From Bacteroidales bacterium (GTDB lineage: Bacteria > Bacteroidota > Bacteroidia > Bacteroidales > UBA3824), in assembly GCA_016293845.1 (NCBI GenBank), contig JAEDDH010000015.1, positions 31,823-95,822 of the forward strand: a DNA stretch of 64,000 nucleotides, in the 5' to 3' direction. The notes beneath the pieces were generated by a model. That model was not told where the DNA came from, did not search any database, and worked only from the letters and a program-made list of their open reading frames with translations. Of this stretch, positions 1-10,015 are shown in pieces (position 1 is the first letter of the stretch; every line of letters starts with the position of its first letter). Made by a program: the position numbers and the translations under genes.

Positions 1-3000
1 ATAGCCTCATCAATGCCCTTGCTGGTATGCTGTGGTCTATCTTGGTGTTGAGTATGTCGGCGGCTTTTTTAAACGCGCTGTTGAAAAACGGAATTGTGAG
101 ACTGCCTGTGCTGCCTGTTTGTAGCGTGTCGGCAATGGTCTGTACACCGTCGCACTCCTCGGCCTCCTGAATGTTTTCCATTACGGCAAGATAGTCGAGC
201 GGACTGTCGGTGTTGTTGGTGATAATGTCGGAAATAAACGACTGAATGCGCTCTGCCAAAGGTGCATCGTAGGTAGATTCTGGCATTACCAACTCGTTGG
301 TTTTGAAGTTGATATAGCCGAGACTCTTTTCGCGATTGTTGGTGTAGATGTATAGTTGGTAGGGGTCGGTCATTGGTTCGGTTTCGGTTTCGGTTTCGAT
401 TCCAAACTCGTTGAATACAGCCTCTACAATATTTTCTCTGCCCGATTTTTGGGGTGTCATTATGCCGTTGAGTATCTCGTGCATCACGTTTTTCTCCTTG
501 TCCTCGCCCGGGTAGAGTTTTGCAAGGCGTTGCAGGTTGTACGACGCATCGTAGTTGGTGTCGATGATATTCTCCACGGTTTTGATATTGCCCTTTTCGT
601 CGCGTACCGATTCGGTGCCGGCAAACTCTTTTTGAATGGTGTTGAGCATAACGTCGGCTTTTTTTACCATTCCGCGTTTTGCACGTCCGTTCATTCGGTA
701 AAATTCGTCAAGCGAATAGGGTGGCTCAAAATGTATTGCGTAGTTAAGATTCTGAGCGTGAATGCCTATGCCTGCTGAGCGTACCGCCGCCATTACGCCT
801 TTTTTAGCATTGCAAAACTCTTTGCAATTTTTGCTGCTATCTACTGCAGCCGAATTGGTTACGGGTGCGGTTTTTTCGTCGGAGTCGCCGTAATAGTATG
901 TGGTGTCGTCGGTGTCGTTGGGGTCTAACGGCATTTGTGCTCCGTATACTATTGTAGAGCCGTTTTTGTTCGACGTTATAAGGTTTTCGGCAAGTTTTTG
1001 TTTGAGTTTTCGGTAATATGCCTCCGCACTTTCGCCCGAAGGTGTGTCGTCGGATAATTCGTGGACGGTGATTTTGGGCATATCCGATAATTTTTGGTTG
1101 AATGTGAGGGTTACATCTGTGCCGAGTTTTTCTACAATCTCGTTTTTCACGTTGTATTCTTGGCTCGAGGTAAACGCTCCTAAGCGCACCTGACAGATGT
1201 TTCCAAATTTGAAATTGCGTATGATTGTGTTCTTAATATCCTGATAATAAGGACGGAACTCTGGTGTCTGAGTGGAAATTAATTGCGCCTCGTCTACAAA
1301 AATATGGTAGAGTGGAATGTTGTTTTCGTCGATTTTTTTTAACACGGTGCGCATATAGGGGTCGTGCATTAGCGACGGCGAAATAAACGTTACCACCGAT
1401 TGCCCGTTTGTAACAGATTCTACAGCCATCGTGCGGTCGTAGGTTTTCTGCAGGGCGGGGTTGATGTAGTAATCAATGTCGATATTGCACGAACGCAACA
1501 TTTCAAACTGCATCTTCATAGCGGCAATTGTGGGCGGCAAAAAAAGACTGTAGCCCGGTTTCATAAATGCCGTAAATAGCGCGATGAGAGTTTTGCCGCT
1601 GCCCGGAGGCGACACGTGGAGTATGTTCTTGCCGTTGAGCAACTTACTTATAGAGTCTACCTGCACAGGTGTGAAATCCTTTTTGAGGAATATGTTTTTG
1701 AGAAAGTAATGCAGAGCGTCTTCCTGCTCGTCAAAATCTTCTGGTTCGTCGGGGTCTTCGGGAGCCTCTTTTTTAATGTCTACATTGTAGAGTATCGACC
1801 TGTCGAACAGCAACTTAGTGTCGGCAGTGGGATATTTTGCCGAACGTATTACGGCGTAATGCTTGGCAGCCGTGGTAGGTTTTACAGGCGTATCGCCAAA
1901 ACGCTGAAGCATCGACACATCTATAAGCAAATCGTATTCTACTGATGGGTCAAATTCTGAAATTACATCGCGAGGACCTTGATACAAAAGTGTTTGCGAT
2001 GTTTCGGCAAATTCGGGTGTGTAAAATATGCTTAGATGAAATGTGGGAAACTTGCGTCCGTTGTTTTCGAGGGTAAAGAGGTTGTTGAACTGCTGACGGA
2101 GATCTTCCAAGGCGATAAAAGCGCAAGGAACGTCGCGTTCTATCACGCAGATATTCCACGATTTAGCATGGAGGTCGAGTGCGCCAGAGTTGATTGCCTC
2201 AAGCACAGTTTTTTCGATACGGGCGGCTGCGGGTGGCGTAAGTGCTATTTGCAAAGCCTCAAGACCGTCCTCGTTGTTGTAAAGCGGCGATGTGTAGTTG
2301 TCGCGCAGAATATCAAAATAACTATTTTGAATAAATGCCGAAAGATGATTGGTGACATCTTCACTTAGTTGTTCACCGCGCTTTATGATTATGCGCCCAT
2401 CGGTGTTGATGTTTTTGAGCAGTTCTGTAATCGCTTCTTCCTTGAGATAGTTGGTGTGGTCTATATTGTCGGTAGAAGCGTCGAAATTAAACACTATACA
2501 TTCGGGCGAATTGTCGGAATAAGGCGCAGAGAAACTTAGGTCGGCTTTTTCGTTGAGAAAATCGTATGCAGGGTCAGTTTTGAGAGCCGACATCAGCCTA
2601 CGGTTGTGCCGACTAAACTTGTACATATTTTCAAACGGACGTCCTTTTTCTACAATTTGCGATATGTAGCCACCCCACTGATTTTGAACGGTGTTGTAGA
2701 TAAAGTCGTTGATAAGCACCACTTTGTCTTCGCCGTGCAGCGGAATTGGTTCGGAGATGCGTGGGTCGATAATGTGCAACGCCTTGAAAACAGCCTCTTT
2801 AACATCGTCTTTTTGAATTTCGTGAGTGATGTTGCCGTCGGTGTCGATACGTTTGAGGGTTTTGCCAATGGTGTTTGACAAAATACCCTCCACAAACTGC
2901 GAGGCGTATGCTGGCGTGCCACGCGACACCATATTATATATTACAGCAATGGCGGGGTCTACCGGTACTTTGGTGATGCCGAAACTGCTATCTAAATCAA

Positions 3001-3106
3001 AGTAGCACAAGCCTTTGGTAAGTGCGTCTACTTTTGCAGATATAGCCTCGTTGGTTTTAAGCGAGTTGATGCCGTTGGTAAAGTATCCTGCTTTGAGTTG
3101 TTCCAT
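1..3106 (-). CDS. Large SF2 (RecQ-like) DNA helicase, C-terminus beyond the window
   Basis: The reading frame is open from an ATG at 3106 down to base 1 with no stop, so the gene is cut by the left edge after about 1,035 codons. The first ~490 residues resemble nothing I recognise. A helicase core follows: Walker A with residues SPPGSGKT near codon 502 (about 1600), a DEAQ Walker B in IFVDEAQLIS (about 1285), and a motif VI of the form NGRAKRG (about 680), preceded by a stretch resembling the RecQ sequence before motif VI. This supports an ATP-dependent SF2 nucleic-acid motor. It lies 20 bases downstream of recQ on the same strand, so the two are probably cotranscribed. The substrate is unknown. 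The helicase assignment is firm; the RecQ-like subgroup is inferred from the motif VI context. Confidence 0.75.
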   Translation of the reverse strand, partial: MEQLKAGYFTNGINSLKTNEAISAKVDALTKGLCYFDLDSSFGITKVPVDPAIAVIYNMVSRGTPAYASQFVEGILSNTIGKTLKRIDTDGNITHEIQKDDVKEAVFKALHIIDPRISEPIPLHGEDKVVLINDFIYNTVQNQWGGYISQIVEKGRPFENMYKFSRHNRRLMSALKTDPAYDFLNEKADLSFSAPYSDNSPECIVFNFDASTDNIDHTNYLKEEAITELLKNINTDGRIIIKRGEQLSEDVTNHLSAFIQNSYFDILRDNYTSPLYNNEDGLEALQIALTPPAAARIEKTVLEAINSGALDLHAKSWNICVIERDVPCAFIALEDLRQQFNNLFTLENNGRKFPTFHLSIFYTPEFAETSQTLLYQGPRDVISEFDPSVEYDLLIDVSMLQRFGDTPVKPTTAAKHYAVIRSAKYPTADTKLLFDRSILYNVDIKKEAPEDPDEPEDFDEQEDALHYFLKNIFLKKDFTPVQVDSISKLLNGKNILHVSPPGSGKTLIALFTAFMKPGYSLFLPPTIAAMKMQFEMLRSCNIDIDYYINPALQKTYDRTMAVESVTNGQSVVTFISPSLMHDPYMRTVLKKIDENNIPLYHIFVDEAQLISTQTPEFRPYYQDIKNTIIRNFKFGNICQVRLGAFTSSQEYNVKNEIVEKLGTDVTLTFNQKLSDMPKITVHELSDDTPSGESAEAYYRKLKQKLAENLITSNKNGSTIVYGAQMPLDPNDTDDTTYYYGDSDEKTAPVTNSAAVDSSKNCKEFCNAKKGVMAAVRSAGIGIHAQNLNYAIHFEPPYSLDEFYRMNGRAKRGMVKKADVMLNTIQKEFAGTESVRDEKGNIKTVENIIDTNYDASYNLQRLAKLYPGEDKEKNVMHEILNGIMTPQKSGRENIVEAVFNEFGIETETETEPMTDPYQLYIYTNNREKSLGYINFKTNELVMPESTYDAPLAERIQSFISDIITNNTDSPLDYLAVMENIQEAEECDGVQTIADTLQTGSTGSLTIPFFNSAFKKAADILNTKIDHSIPARALMRL

Positions 3107-3126
3107 TGCTGTTGTTTGTTATAATT

Positions 3127-5319
3127 TTAGTGTCCTTTTTCTGAGATGTACATTATACGCATAAGTCTAAGTTCTTCCTCGCTGTATTCGTCTTCGCCAA
3201 GAGCTTTGAGAGCCTCGTCGATTGATTCGGTTTCGGCGTGGTCAAAATAGTCGTACACCTCTTGTTGACGTTCCTCGTCGATAATGCGGTCAACGTAGTA
3301 GTTGAGGTTGAGTTTTGTGCCTGAGTTCATAATCGACTCAATTTCGCCGAGTAGTTCGTCCATTTCCAACTGCTTAGCTTCGCAGATGTCTTCAAGGTCG
3401 ATTTGACGGTCGATACTCTGGATAATGTAAACCTTGAGTCCCGATTTTGAAACCACCGACTTAACCACCATATCTTGGGGTCGCTCAATCTCTTTTTCCT
3501 GAACGTATCTCTTGATTAATTCTACAAACTCTTTGCCGAATTTCTGCGCTTTGCCGTATCCTACGCCCACAATTTGGGTCAATTCTTCCAATGTGATAGG
3601 ATATTGCACCGCCATATCTTCGAGCGACGAATCTTGGAAAATTACAAACGGAGGAACGCCTTTTTGTTTCGACACCTTTTTGCGGAGGTCTTTCAAAAGT
3701 TTGAAGAGTTCTGGGTCGGATGCGCCGCCGTTCATTCCGCGTGGAGTGGTGTCGTCGCTGTCGTCCTCCTCGTTTTCGTAGTCGTGGTTTTTAACGAGTT
3801 TTATGTCGAACGGACTCTTAAGGAACTCGTGTCCTTTGGCGGTGAGTTTCAAAAGTCCGTAGTTTTCAATATCTTTTTGCAAGAAACCGTAAACGAGCGA
3901 TTGACGAAGCACGGCGTTCCAATAGTTTTCGTCTCCGAGGTCTTCGCCGCAGCCAAAACACTGTAGTTTGTGGTGTTTATAGGTTTTAACCTGCGAATCG
4001 GCAACACCAGAAAGCACTTTTGCCACGTGTTCGGTTTTGAATTTTTCTTTGATAATGAGTATAACCTTGAGAGCCAAAAGAATCGACTCTTTGCCTTCGA
4101 AAGTTTTTTGCGGGTGACGGCAGTTGTCGCAGTTTCCACACGGCTCGGGAAGAATTTCGCCAAAATAGTTTAGAAGCATCTTGCTGCGACACATTGATGT
4201 TTCAGCGTATGCCACTGTTTCGGCAAGTAGCTGACGACCGATCTCTTGTTCGCTCAGGGGTTTGCCCTGCATAAACTTCTCTAATTTCTGAATATCTTTG
4301 AACGAGTAGAACGCGATACATTGACCTTCGCCTCCGTCGCGACCTGCACGACCGGTCTCTTGATAGTAGCCTTCGAGACTCTTGGGCATATCGTAGTGGA
4401 TAACGAAGCGAACATCGGGCTTGTCGATACCCATACCGAACGCTATTGTTGCCACAATTACGTCAGCCTCCTCCATAAGAAATTTATCCTGGTTGGCACT
4501 ACGTGTGGCAGAATCCATACCTGCGTGATAGGGAAGAGCCTTGATGTCGTTAACGCACAGTGTTTGAGCAAGTTCTTCTACTTTTTTGCGGCTGAGGCAG
4601 TAGATGATACCACTTTTGCCTTTATTGTTTTTGATAAACTTGATAATCTGACGATCGATGTCGATTTTCGGACGCACCTCGTAGTAGAGATTAGCGCGGA
4701 AAAACGATGATTTAAACACATCGGCGTCTAATATTCCGAGGTTTTTTTGAATATCATGCTGCACTTTAGGAGTGGCGGTGGCTGTGAGGGCTATAATCGG
4801 GCTACGACCAATCTCCTCGATAATAGGACGGATTCGGCGGTATTCGGGGCGGAAATCGTGACCCCATTCCGATATACAGTGAGCCTCGTCGATGGCATAG
4901 AACGAAATTTTAACCCCACGGAGAAATTCGATGTTCTCCTCTTTGGTGAGGCTTTCTGGTGCAACGTATAGCAGTTTAGTTTTGCCTTCTACAATGTCGG
5001 CTTTAACTTGTGCAATCTGCTGTTTCGACAGCGAACTGTTGAGGAAGTGAGCAATGCTTTCGTTGGTGCTTATGCTGCGCATCGAATCCACTTGGTTTTT
5101 CATCAATGCGATAAGCGGCGAAATCACAATCGCCGTGCCTTCGAGCATAAGCGAGGGCAATTGGTAGCAAAGCGACTTACCTCCGCCGGTGGGCATTAAT
5201 ACAAAGGTGTCGCGGCCTGCCAAAACGTTTTTTACTACTACTTCTTGGTCTCCTTTAAATCGGTCGAATCCAAAAAACTTGTGCAGATACTCTGCTAAAT
5301 CGTCTGTCCTTTTTGCCAT
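3127..5319 (-). CDS. recQ: ATP-dependent DNA helicase RecQ
   Basis: A 3'-5' DNA helicase for recombination and repair of stalled forks. All RecQ parts are visible: Walker A MPTGGGKS at residues 42-49, a DEAH box in AIDEAHCISEWGHDFR, the motif VI signature GRAGRDG, a four-Cys zinc site ending CGNCDNC (about 375-400), an RQC winged helix, and an HRDC domain at about 540-615 (FVIFQDSSLEDMAVQYP). At 730 residues it is longer than E. coli RecQ (about 610) because of a C-terminal extension of roughly 110 residues rich in acidic and Tyr residues, as in other Bacteroidales RecQ proteins. It is the first gene of a pair with the helicase 20 bases downstream. No TAnnTTTG promoter was evident in the AT-rich 5320-5529 gap. 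Confidence 0.95.
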   Translation of the reverse strand: MAKRTDDLAEYLHKFFGFDRFKGDQEVVVKNVLAGRDTFVLMPTGGGKSLCYQLPSLMLEGTAIVISPLIALMKNQVDSMRSISTNESIAHFLNSSLSKQQIAQVKADIVEGKTKLLYVAPESLTKEENIEFLRGVKISFYAIDEAHCISEWGHDFRPEYRRIRPIIEEIGRSPIIALTATATPKVQHDIQKNLGILDADVFKSSFFRANLYYEVRPKIDIDRQIIKFIKNNKGKSGIIYCLSRKKVEELAQTLCVNDIKALPYHAGMDSATRSANQDKFLMEEADVIVATIAFGMGIDKPDVRFVIHYDMPKSLEGYYQETGRAGRDGGEGQCIAFYSFKDIQKLEKFMQGKPLSEQEIGRQLLAETVAYAETSMCRSKMLLNYFGEILPEPCGNCDNCRHPQKTFEGKESILLALKVILIIKEKFKTEHVAKVLSGVADSQVKTYKHHKLQCFGCGEDLGDENYWNAVLRQSLVYGFLQKDIENYGLLKLTAKGHEFLKSPFDIKLVKNHDYENEEDDSDDTTPRGMNGGASDPELFKLLKDLRKKVSKQKGVPPFVIFQDSSLEDMAVQYPITLEELTQIVGVGYGKAQKFGKEFVELIKRYVQEKEIERPQDMVVKSVVSKSGLKVYIIQSIDRQIDLEDICEAKQLEMDELLGEIESIMNSGTKLNLNYYVDRIIDEERQQEVYDYFDHAETESIDEALKALGEDEYSEEELRLMRIMYISEKGH

Positions 5320-5529
5320 ATCGCGTTTCTTTTTTCTCTAATCATTAATTGTTACCATAAATCTTTTGCCCCTATTTTTTGGCTTACGGGCGTAATACAA
5401 ATTTCAAAAAATTATTCTGATATTTCAAAATAATTTGCAATATTTTTTAATAATTTAACACAATATTTTTTAACGTACTTAATAATAGTGCGTTATAAAT
5501 ATTGAAATAATAAATATCAATGGATTTTT

Positions 5530-7725
5530 TTAGATTTTTACGCCAATAACCGTGGTGTCGTCCATTTGGATATAGGAGTTTTTCCACTCGTTGAATGTCG
5601 ACAAGAGTATTTTGTTCTGTTCTTCAAAGGGAAGATTGGCGTTGTTGGTAAGCATTTCGCGAAAACGTTTTGCCATAAATTTTCGTCCCTCTGAACCTCC
5701 GAATTGGTCTTGGTAACCGTCGGAATATATATAAAAGGTGGTGGGCTTGCTGATGTCGATGTTGTGGCAAGTAAAATTCTTTTGGTCGCCCTTTTGGATA
5801 CCGCCAATGGCTTTGAGGTCGCCGTTTACCTTGTGCACCTCGTTGTCTTGGACATAGAGCAGAGGTGATTTTGCACCCGCAAACTGCAGAGTGTGAGTGT
5901 TTTTGTCGATGGTGCAGATGGCTGCGTCCATGCCGTCGTTGTTTTGAGAAGTATCTTGCTGAAGGGTGGCAATCACCAATTTGTTGAGTTCGTTGAGGAT
6001 TATATCAGGTTGTGTAATCTTCTGAAAATTAACTATTTGGTTTAATAATGCATCGCCAAGCATACTCATAAACGCACCGGGAACGCCGTGTCCTGTGCAG
6101 TCGATTACGGCAAGAAGAATTTTGCTATCATCGTCAATATCAGCTTCTTTGCGGCGGAAAAGCGATGGCGGACGCTCAACTTTTACCTCCGAAAACCAAT
6201 AGAAATCGCCGCTTACTGCCTCGCGCGGATGAAAATATACAAATCCGTCGCTAAAATGCCGCTTAAGAAATTCTGTGCCGGGCAGCATTGCGTTTTGGAT
6301 ACGCGCCGCATAGTTGATCGACGATTTGATATCTATGTTCTGACGTTCGATTTCTGCCTTTTGATGGTTGATTTCTTCGTTTTGACTTGTGAGTTTTTGG
6401 TTTATCTTGTTGGTTTTGCGACTGTTGTAGATGATATACGCCATAAAGCCAATGCCAATTACACCAATTATTACAAATATGGTGATAATGAGTTTGTTGC
6501 GGCTGAGTTTGGCTTCGGCAATGGCAAGTTCTTTTTCTTTTTCTTTGGTAGAGATGCTCACTTGGAGTTCTGAAAAACTTTCGGCTTTACGTGCCTCAAA
6601 CACTGAATCTTGCACTTGGGTATACCTATAAAGCAGGGTGTATGCGCTGTCGGTTTTGCCAAGTTTGCTGTTTACATCAGATAGCAATAGAAGCGATTCG
6701 GCTTTGGTGCTGAGCCAACCGTTCATTTCTGACATTGAGAGCGATGTCTGCGCCATCTGCTGTGCCATGTAATATTTTTCTTGCAAATAGTTGATTCTTC
6801 CCTGACGTGTAAAAACCGCTGCAATATCGTGATACATAGATAGTTCTTCAAAAAGGTTGTATGCCTTTTGATAGTTGTTGTAGGCGGTTTGGTAGTTTTG
6901 TTTGTGAAAATGCATCTCGCCTAATGCAAAATATGCGTTGGCAATCTCTTTTTTGTTGCCGGCTATGCGAAACCGTGCTACCGCTTGTTCAAGCATTTTT
7001 TCTTCATTCTCATAATCCTCATTGCGGTCGTAGAGCAGGGCAAGAAACTTGTAGGTTTCGGCAATGAGTTGAGGCTCTTTGGTTTCGAGACTTATTTTGA
7101 GTGCGTCGTCAAAATTGATTTCGGCTTGTTCGTATTGATACATAGCAAGGTTTACTGTGCCGATGTTGTTTTTGGCACGTGCCTGACCCGCCAGGTCGTT
7201 GATTTGGGTGAAAATGCTGTCAGACTGCATGTAATACGACATTGCCACATCCTCAACGTTTTGGATAAAGTATGTGCGGCCGATATTGAGCAACGCGTAG
7301 GCTATTTCGCGTTTAGAATCCAGTTCGCGGTAAAGGGTGTAGGCATCGAGGTAGTTTTGCATTGCCATATAATACACCTTTTGGTCAAAATATATGTCGG
7401 CGATTTTTTCTTGCCAAAGTGCCATCGAAGGCTTATCTTCGGCGGCAGTGGCGATCTGAAGGGCTTGTCCGGCATATTCGAGGGCAAGGTAGGGTTGCGA
7501 AATGCTACTAAGATTGTAAAGTTTGCTTAGTATCGAGCAGATTTCCTTGTCGGAGGCGTTGTTGGAATATGAATTTTGCAAAACAATATCGAGACTATCG
7601 ATTTTGCGCTCGTTGGAGGTTTGTGAATATGCGTTTAGCGACGGAATTATCATCGCTATTACAATGGCGGCAAAATATATACCTTTAAATAAATGCCTGT
7701 ATATCAATTTTTTAAGTAACATCAT
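5530..7725 (-). CDS. TPR-repeat protein with C-terminal SpoIIE-type PP2C phosphatase
   Basis: A signalling protein of 731 residues. It begins with a signal peptide or anchor (residues ~10-33, ending AYSQ), followed by tetratricopeptide repeats over about 60-390 (units such as AYALLNIGRTYFIQ and ANAYFALGEMHFHKQ). A transmembrane helix lies near 413-435 and a coiled coil near 437-470. The SpoIIE-type Ser/Thr phosphatase domain runs from ~470 to the end, with the metal-binding motifs SGDFYWF, DCTGHGVPGAFMS and YSDGYQDQFGG. The expected topology is periplasmic TPRs and a cytoplasmic phosphatase. It is divergently placed from a LytTR response regulator, and a second SpoIIE phosphatase with a different sensor lies at 24.4-26.3 kb. 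The target phosphoprotein is unknown; an anti-sigma antagonist would be usual, and none is adjacent. Confidence 0.85.
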   Translation of the reverse strand: MMLLKKLIYRHLFKGIYFAAIVIAMIIPSLNAYSQTSNERKIDSLDIVLQNSYSNNASDKEICSILSKLYNLSSISQPYLALEYAGQALQIATAAEDKPSMALWQEKIADIYFDQKVYYMAMQNYLDAYTLYRELDSKREIAYALLNIGRTYFIQNVEDVAMSYYMQSDSIFTQINDLAGQARAKNNIGTVNLAMYQYEQAEINFDDALKISLETKEPQLIAETYKFLALLYDRNEDYENEEKMLEQAVARFRIAGNKKEIANAYFALGEMHFHKQNYQTAYNNYQKAYNLFEELSMYHDIAAVFTRQGRINYLQEKYYMAQQMAQTSLSMSEMNGWLSTKAESLLLLSDVNSKLGKTDSAYTLLYRYTQVQDSVFEARKAESFSELQVSISTKEKEKELAIAEAKLSRNKLIITIFVIIGVIGIGFMAYIIYNSRKTNKINQKLTSQNEEINHQKAEIERQNIDIKSSINYAARIQNAMLPGTEFLKRHFSDGFVYFHPREAVSGDFYWFSEVKVERPPSLFRRKEADIDDDSKILLAVIDCTGHGVPGAFMSMLGDALLNQIVNFQKITQPDIILNELNKLVIATLQQDTSQNNDGMDAAICTIDKNTHTLQFAGAKSPLLYVQDNEVHKVNGDLKAIGGIQKGDQKNFTCHNIDISKPTTFYIYSDGYQDQFGGSEGRKFMAKRFREMLTNNANLPFEEQNKILLSTFNEWKNSYIQMDDTTVIGVKI

Positions 7726-7855
7726 CTTTATTAAAATACAACGTTTTTAGTGCATAATCTATGCCTAATATTTAAGTTGGCGATATTTTTTATGAACGTT
7801 TTTTTTGGGATTCTGCGCAAAATGGTGTTATTTTGTAACATAAAAAAACAAGACT

Positions 7856-8581
7856 ATGAACTGTTTGGTAATCGACGACGACGAGGCAGTGGGCGTGTAT
7901 ATGCGCAAACTGATAGAGGATACGGGATTTCTCAATCTGCTTGGCTACTATTCTAATCCGAGTGTGGCGGTGGGCTTTATTATGTCAAACATCGACCTTA
8001 TCGACCTTGTGTTTGTGGATGTGGAGATGCCCGGACTTACAGGTATCGACCTGATTTCGTCGCTCGGCACTATGGCCGAAAGAATCAAATTTGTGGTGAT
8101 TTCGAGTAAAGACAAGTATGCCATCGACGCTCTTGAAAACAATGTGGCGGCGTATATTCTCAAACCTGTAAACCCAGTAAACTTTTTGAAAGCCGTGTCG
8201 AAGGTGCGCAACATGGTGGAAAATACGGCACAAACCGAAGCTTCGCCAACTTTTTTTATCCGCACCACCGACAACCGTTATGTAAAGATTAATTGGCACG
8301 ATGTATATTGGCTTGAGGTTAACCGCAACAATATATTTATCAACACTTTCGATGCTTGCTACGAAATTCAATCTACGCTCAAGGATATTTCTACAAAACT
8401 GCCAGCCGGACTTTTTTTCAAGACCCACCGCAGTTTTATTGTCAATATCAGCCACATAGAGGTTATCGAGCCCGATTTTATTTTGATGAAAACAAGCAAA
8501 AAGGATGTTCAGATACCCCTCTCGCGCAACTACCGTCCCGAATTTCTTGCCAAAGTGAATGTGCTGAATAGGGGAGAGTAG
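7856..8581 (+). CDS. LytTR-family response regulator
   Basis: A two-domain DNA-binding response regulator of 241 residues. The receiver domain (1-120) has an acidic cluster IDDDE at 6-10, the probable phosphoacceptor Asp55 in VFVDVEMPG, and a Lys in YILKPVNP. The LytTR DNA-binding domain occupies about 140-240 (KINWHDVYWLEVNRNN, then FKTHRSFIVNISHI). Family members bind repeated sites upstream of target genes after phosphorylation by a partner histidine kinase. No kinase lies beside it; the nearest signalling gene is the divergent TPR/SpoIIE protein. The ATG at 7856 gives a receiver domain of normal length. The upstream in-frame extension starting near 7750 is in another frame and is not needed. 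Confidence 0.9.
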   Translation: MNCLVIDDDEAVGVYMRKLIEDTGFLNLLGYYSNPSVAVGFIMSNIDLIDLVFVDVEMPGLTGIDLISSLGTMAERIKFVVISSKDKYAIDALENNVAAYILKPVNPVNFLKAVSKVRNMVENTAQTEASPTFFIRTTDNRYVKINWHDVYWLEVNRNNIFINTFDACYEIQSTLKDISTKLPAGLFFKTHRSFIVNISHIEVIEPDFILMKTSKKDVQIPLSRNYRPEFLAKVNVLNRGE

Positions 8582-8601
8582 TTTTTTTTATCATTTTGCT
8601 G

Positions 8602-8632
8602 TTGCTTTATTGGTTTATTTTTTGTACATTTG
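8602..8632 (+). promoter_or_regulatory. Bacteroidota-type promoter for the PhoH-like gene
   Basis: TTG at 8602-8604, a 20-base spacer, then TACATTTG at 8625-8632. This matches the TTTG/TAnnTTTG consensus of the Bacteroidota primary sigma factor. It lies 31 bases upstream of the ATG. Confidence 0.6.
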
Positions 8633-8663
8633 AACTTGTTATTAATTTTTAAAACGAACCGTT

Positions 8664-9998
8664 ATGAAGCAATCAAATAAAAAGACATTTGTGCTTGACA
8701 CCAACGTGATTCTGCACGATTATCACAGCATTTTTAACTTTGAGGAAAACGACATTGTGATTCCAATTGTGGTGTTGGAAGAGCTCGATAAATTTAAAAA
8801 AGGCAACGAAACTATCAACTTGCAGGCTCGTGAGTTTATGCGCGAACTCGACCGCCTTACCGAAATTGGCGTTGACCTTGAAGATGGTATACCTCTCGGC
8901 AAAGACCGCGGCACACTTTATATTATTAATGGCAAACCTTTCAACAAGGCTATGCAGATGGCTTTTTCGGAGCAAATTCCTGACCATAAGATACTTGCTG
9001 TGGCTCTTTGGGAAAAAGAACAATTCCCCGATAAACATGTTATCCTTGTATCTCAGGATATTAACCTGCGTATGAAAGCCCGTGCCTTGAAAATGGAGGC
9101 GCAAGATTACAAGACAGGCAAAGTGGCAGACACCGCCCGTATTTTTGACAGAATGCGCACATTACCAAATACTTCTGACGATTTTGTGGGCCGCCTTTAC
9201 CGCGAAAGTGTAATTACAATGGATAAGAGCGGTCTTGAAAATGATTTTTACGCCAACGAGTATTTTATAGTGGGCGACGAAAAGTCAAACGTGCTTTGCT
9301 ATTACAATCAGAATCTCGGTGTGATAGAGAAAGTTAAGAAAGTGCGTGCATCGGGCATTACTCCGCGAAATGCTGAGCAGAGTTTTGCAATGGATGCTCT
9401 TATGCGTTCTGATATTCAGTTGATTACCGTAACAGGCAAGGCAGGCACAGGCAAAACCCTTATGGCATTGGCTGCTGCTTTGGAACAGGCAAAGGGATAT
9501 GGACAGATTTACCTTTCGCGTCCTGTGGTGGCTCTTGGCGGCAAAGATTTGGGATACCTCCCCGGCAACGAAAAACAAAAAATATCGCCCTATATGCAGC
9601 CGTTGTTTGATAATCTGAATGTTATAAAACACGCCCTTGGTGTAAATAGCAAGGCAAGTCAGAGTTTTGATGCCATGATTAAGGAAGAAAAACTATTGAT
9701 AACCCCGCTTGCATATATCCGTGGACGAAGCCTCTCGAACGTGTTCTTTATTGTTGACGAATCGCAAAACCTTACTCCTCACGAAATTAAGACAATTATC
9801 ACTCGGGCGGGCGAAGGCACCAAGATGGTTTTTACCGGCGACGTGGAACAAATCGACAGTCCTTTCTTGGATATGCGTTCCAATGGACTTTCGTATCTTG
9901 CCGACAAGATGAAGGGGCAAACGCCGTTTGTGCACATCAACCTTACCCACGGCGAGCGTAGCTCGTTGGCGGATCTTGCAAGCCGTCTGTTAGACTAA
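8664..9998 (+). CDS. PhoH-family protein: PIN nuclease domain plus PhoH ATPase
   Basis: A 444-residue fusion of an N-terminal PIN domain (residues ~8-150, beginning FVLDTNVILHDY with the conserved acidic Asp) and a C-terminal PhoH ATPase domain. Walker A GKAGTGKT is at about residues 257-264, and Walker B is in FFIVDESQN near 367. This PIN-PhoH architecture (PhoH2-like) is associated with RNA unwinding and cleavage; the in vivo substrate here is not known. It has its own promoter, and the next gene, a Pif1-like helicase, starts 17 bases after its stop, so they probably form one transcript. Confidence 0.9.
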   Translation: MKQSNKKTFVLDTNVILHDYHSIFNFEENDIVIPIVVLEELDKFKKGNETINLQAREFMRELDRLTEIGVDLEDGIPLGKDRGTLYIINGKPFNKAMQMAFSEQIPDHKILAVALWEKEQFPDKHVILVSQDINLRMKARALKMEAQDYKTGKVADTARIFDRMRTLPNTSDDFVGRLYRESVITMDKSGLENDFYANEYFIVGDEKSNVLCYYNQNLGVIEKVKKVRASGITPRNAEQSFAMDALMRSDIQLITVTGKAGTGKTLMALAAALEQAKGYGQIYLSRPVVALGGKDLGYLPGNEKQKISPYMQPLFDNLNVIKHALGVNSKASQSFDAMIKEEKLLITPLAYIRGRSLSNVFFIVDESQNLTPHEIKTIITRAGEGTKMVFTGDVEQIDSPFLDMRSNGLSYLADKMKGQTPFVHINLTHGERSSLADLASRLLD

Positions 9999-10015
9999 TA
10001 TTTAAAGGTGTTGAA

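Noticed and set aside
356..2922. Several plus- and minus-strand open frames of 69-140 codons inside 1-3106
   Set aside because: They are in other frames of the long helicase gene, which is itself open to the window edge; none has a recognisable domain.
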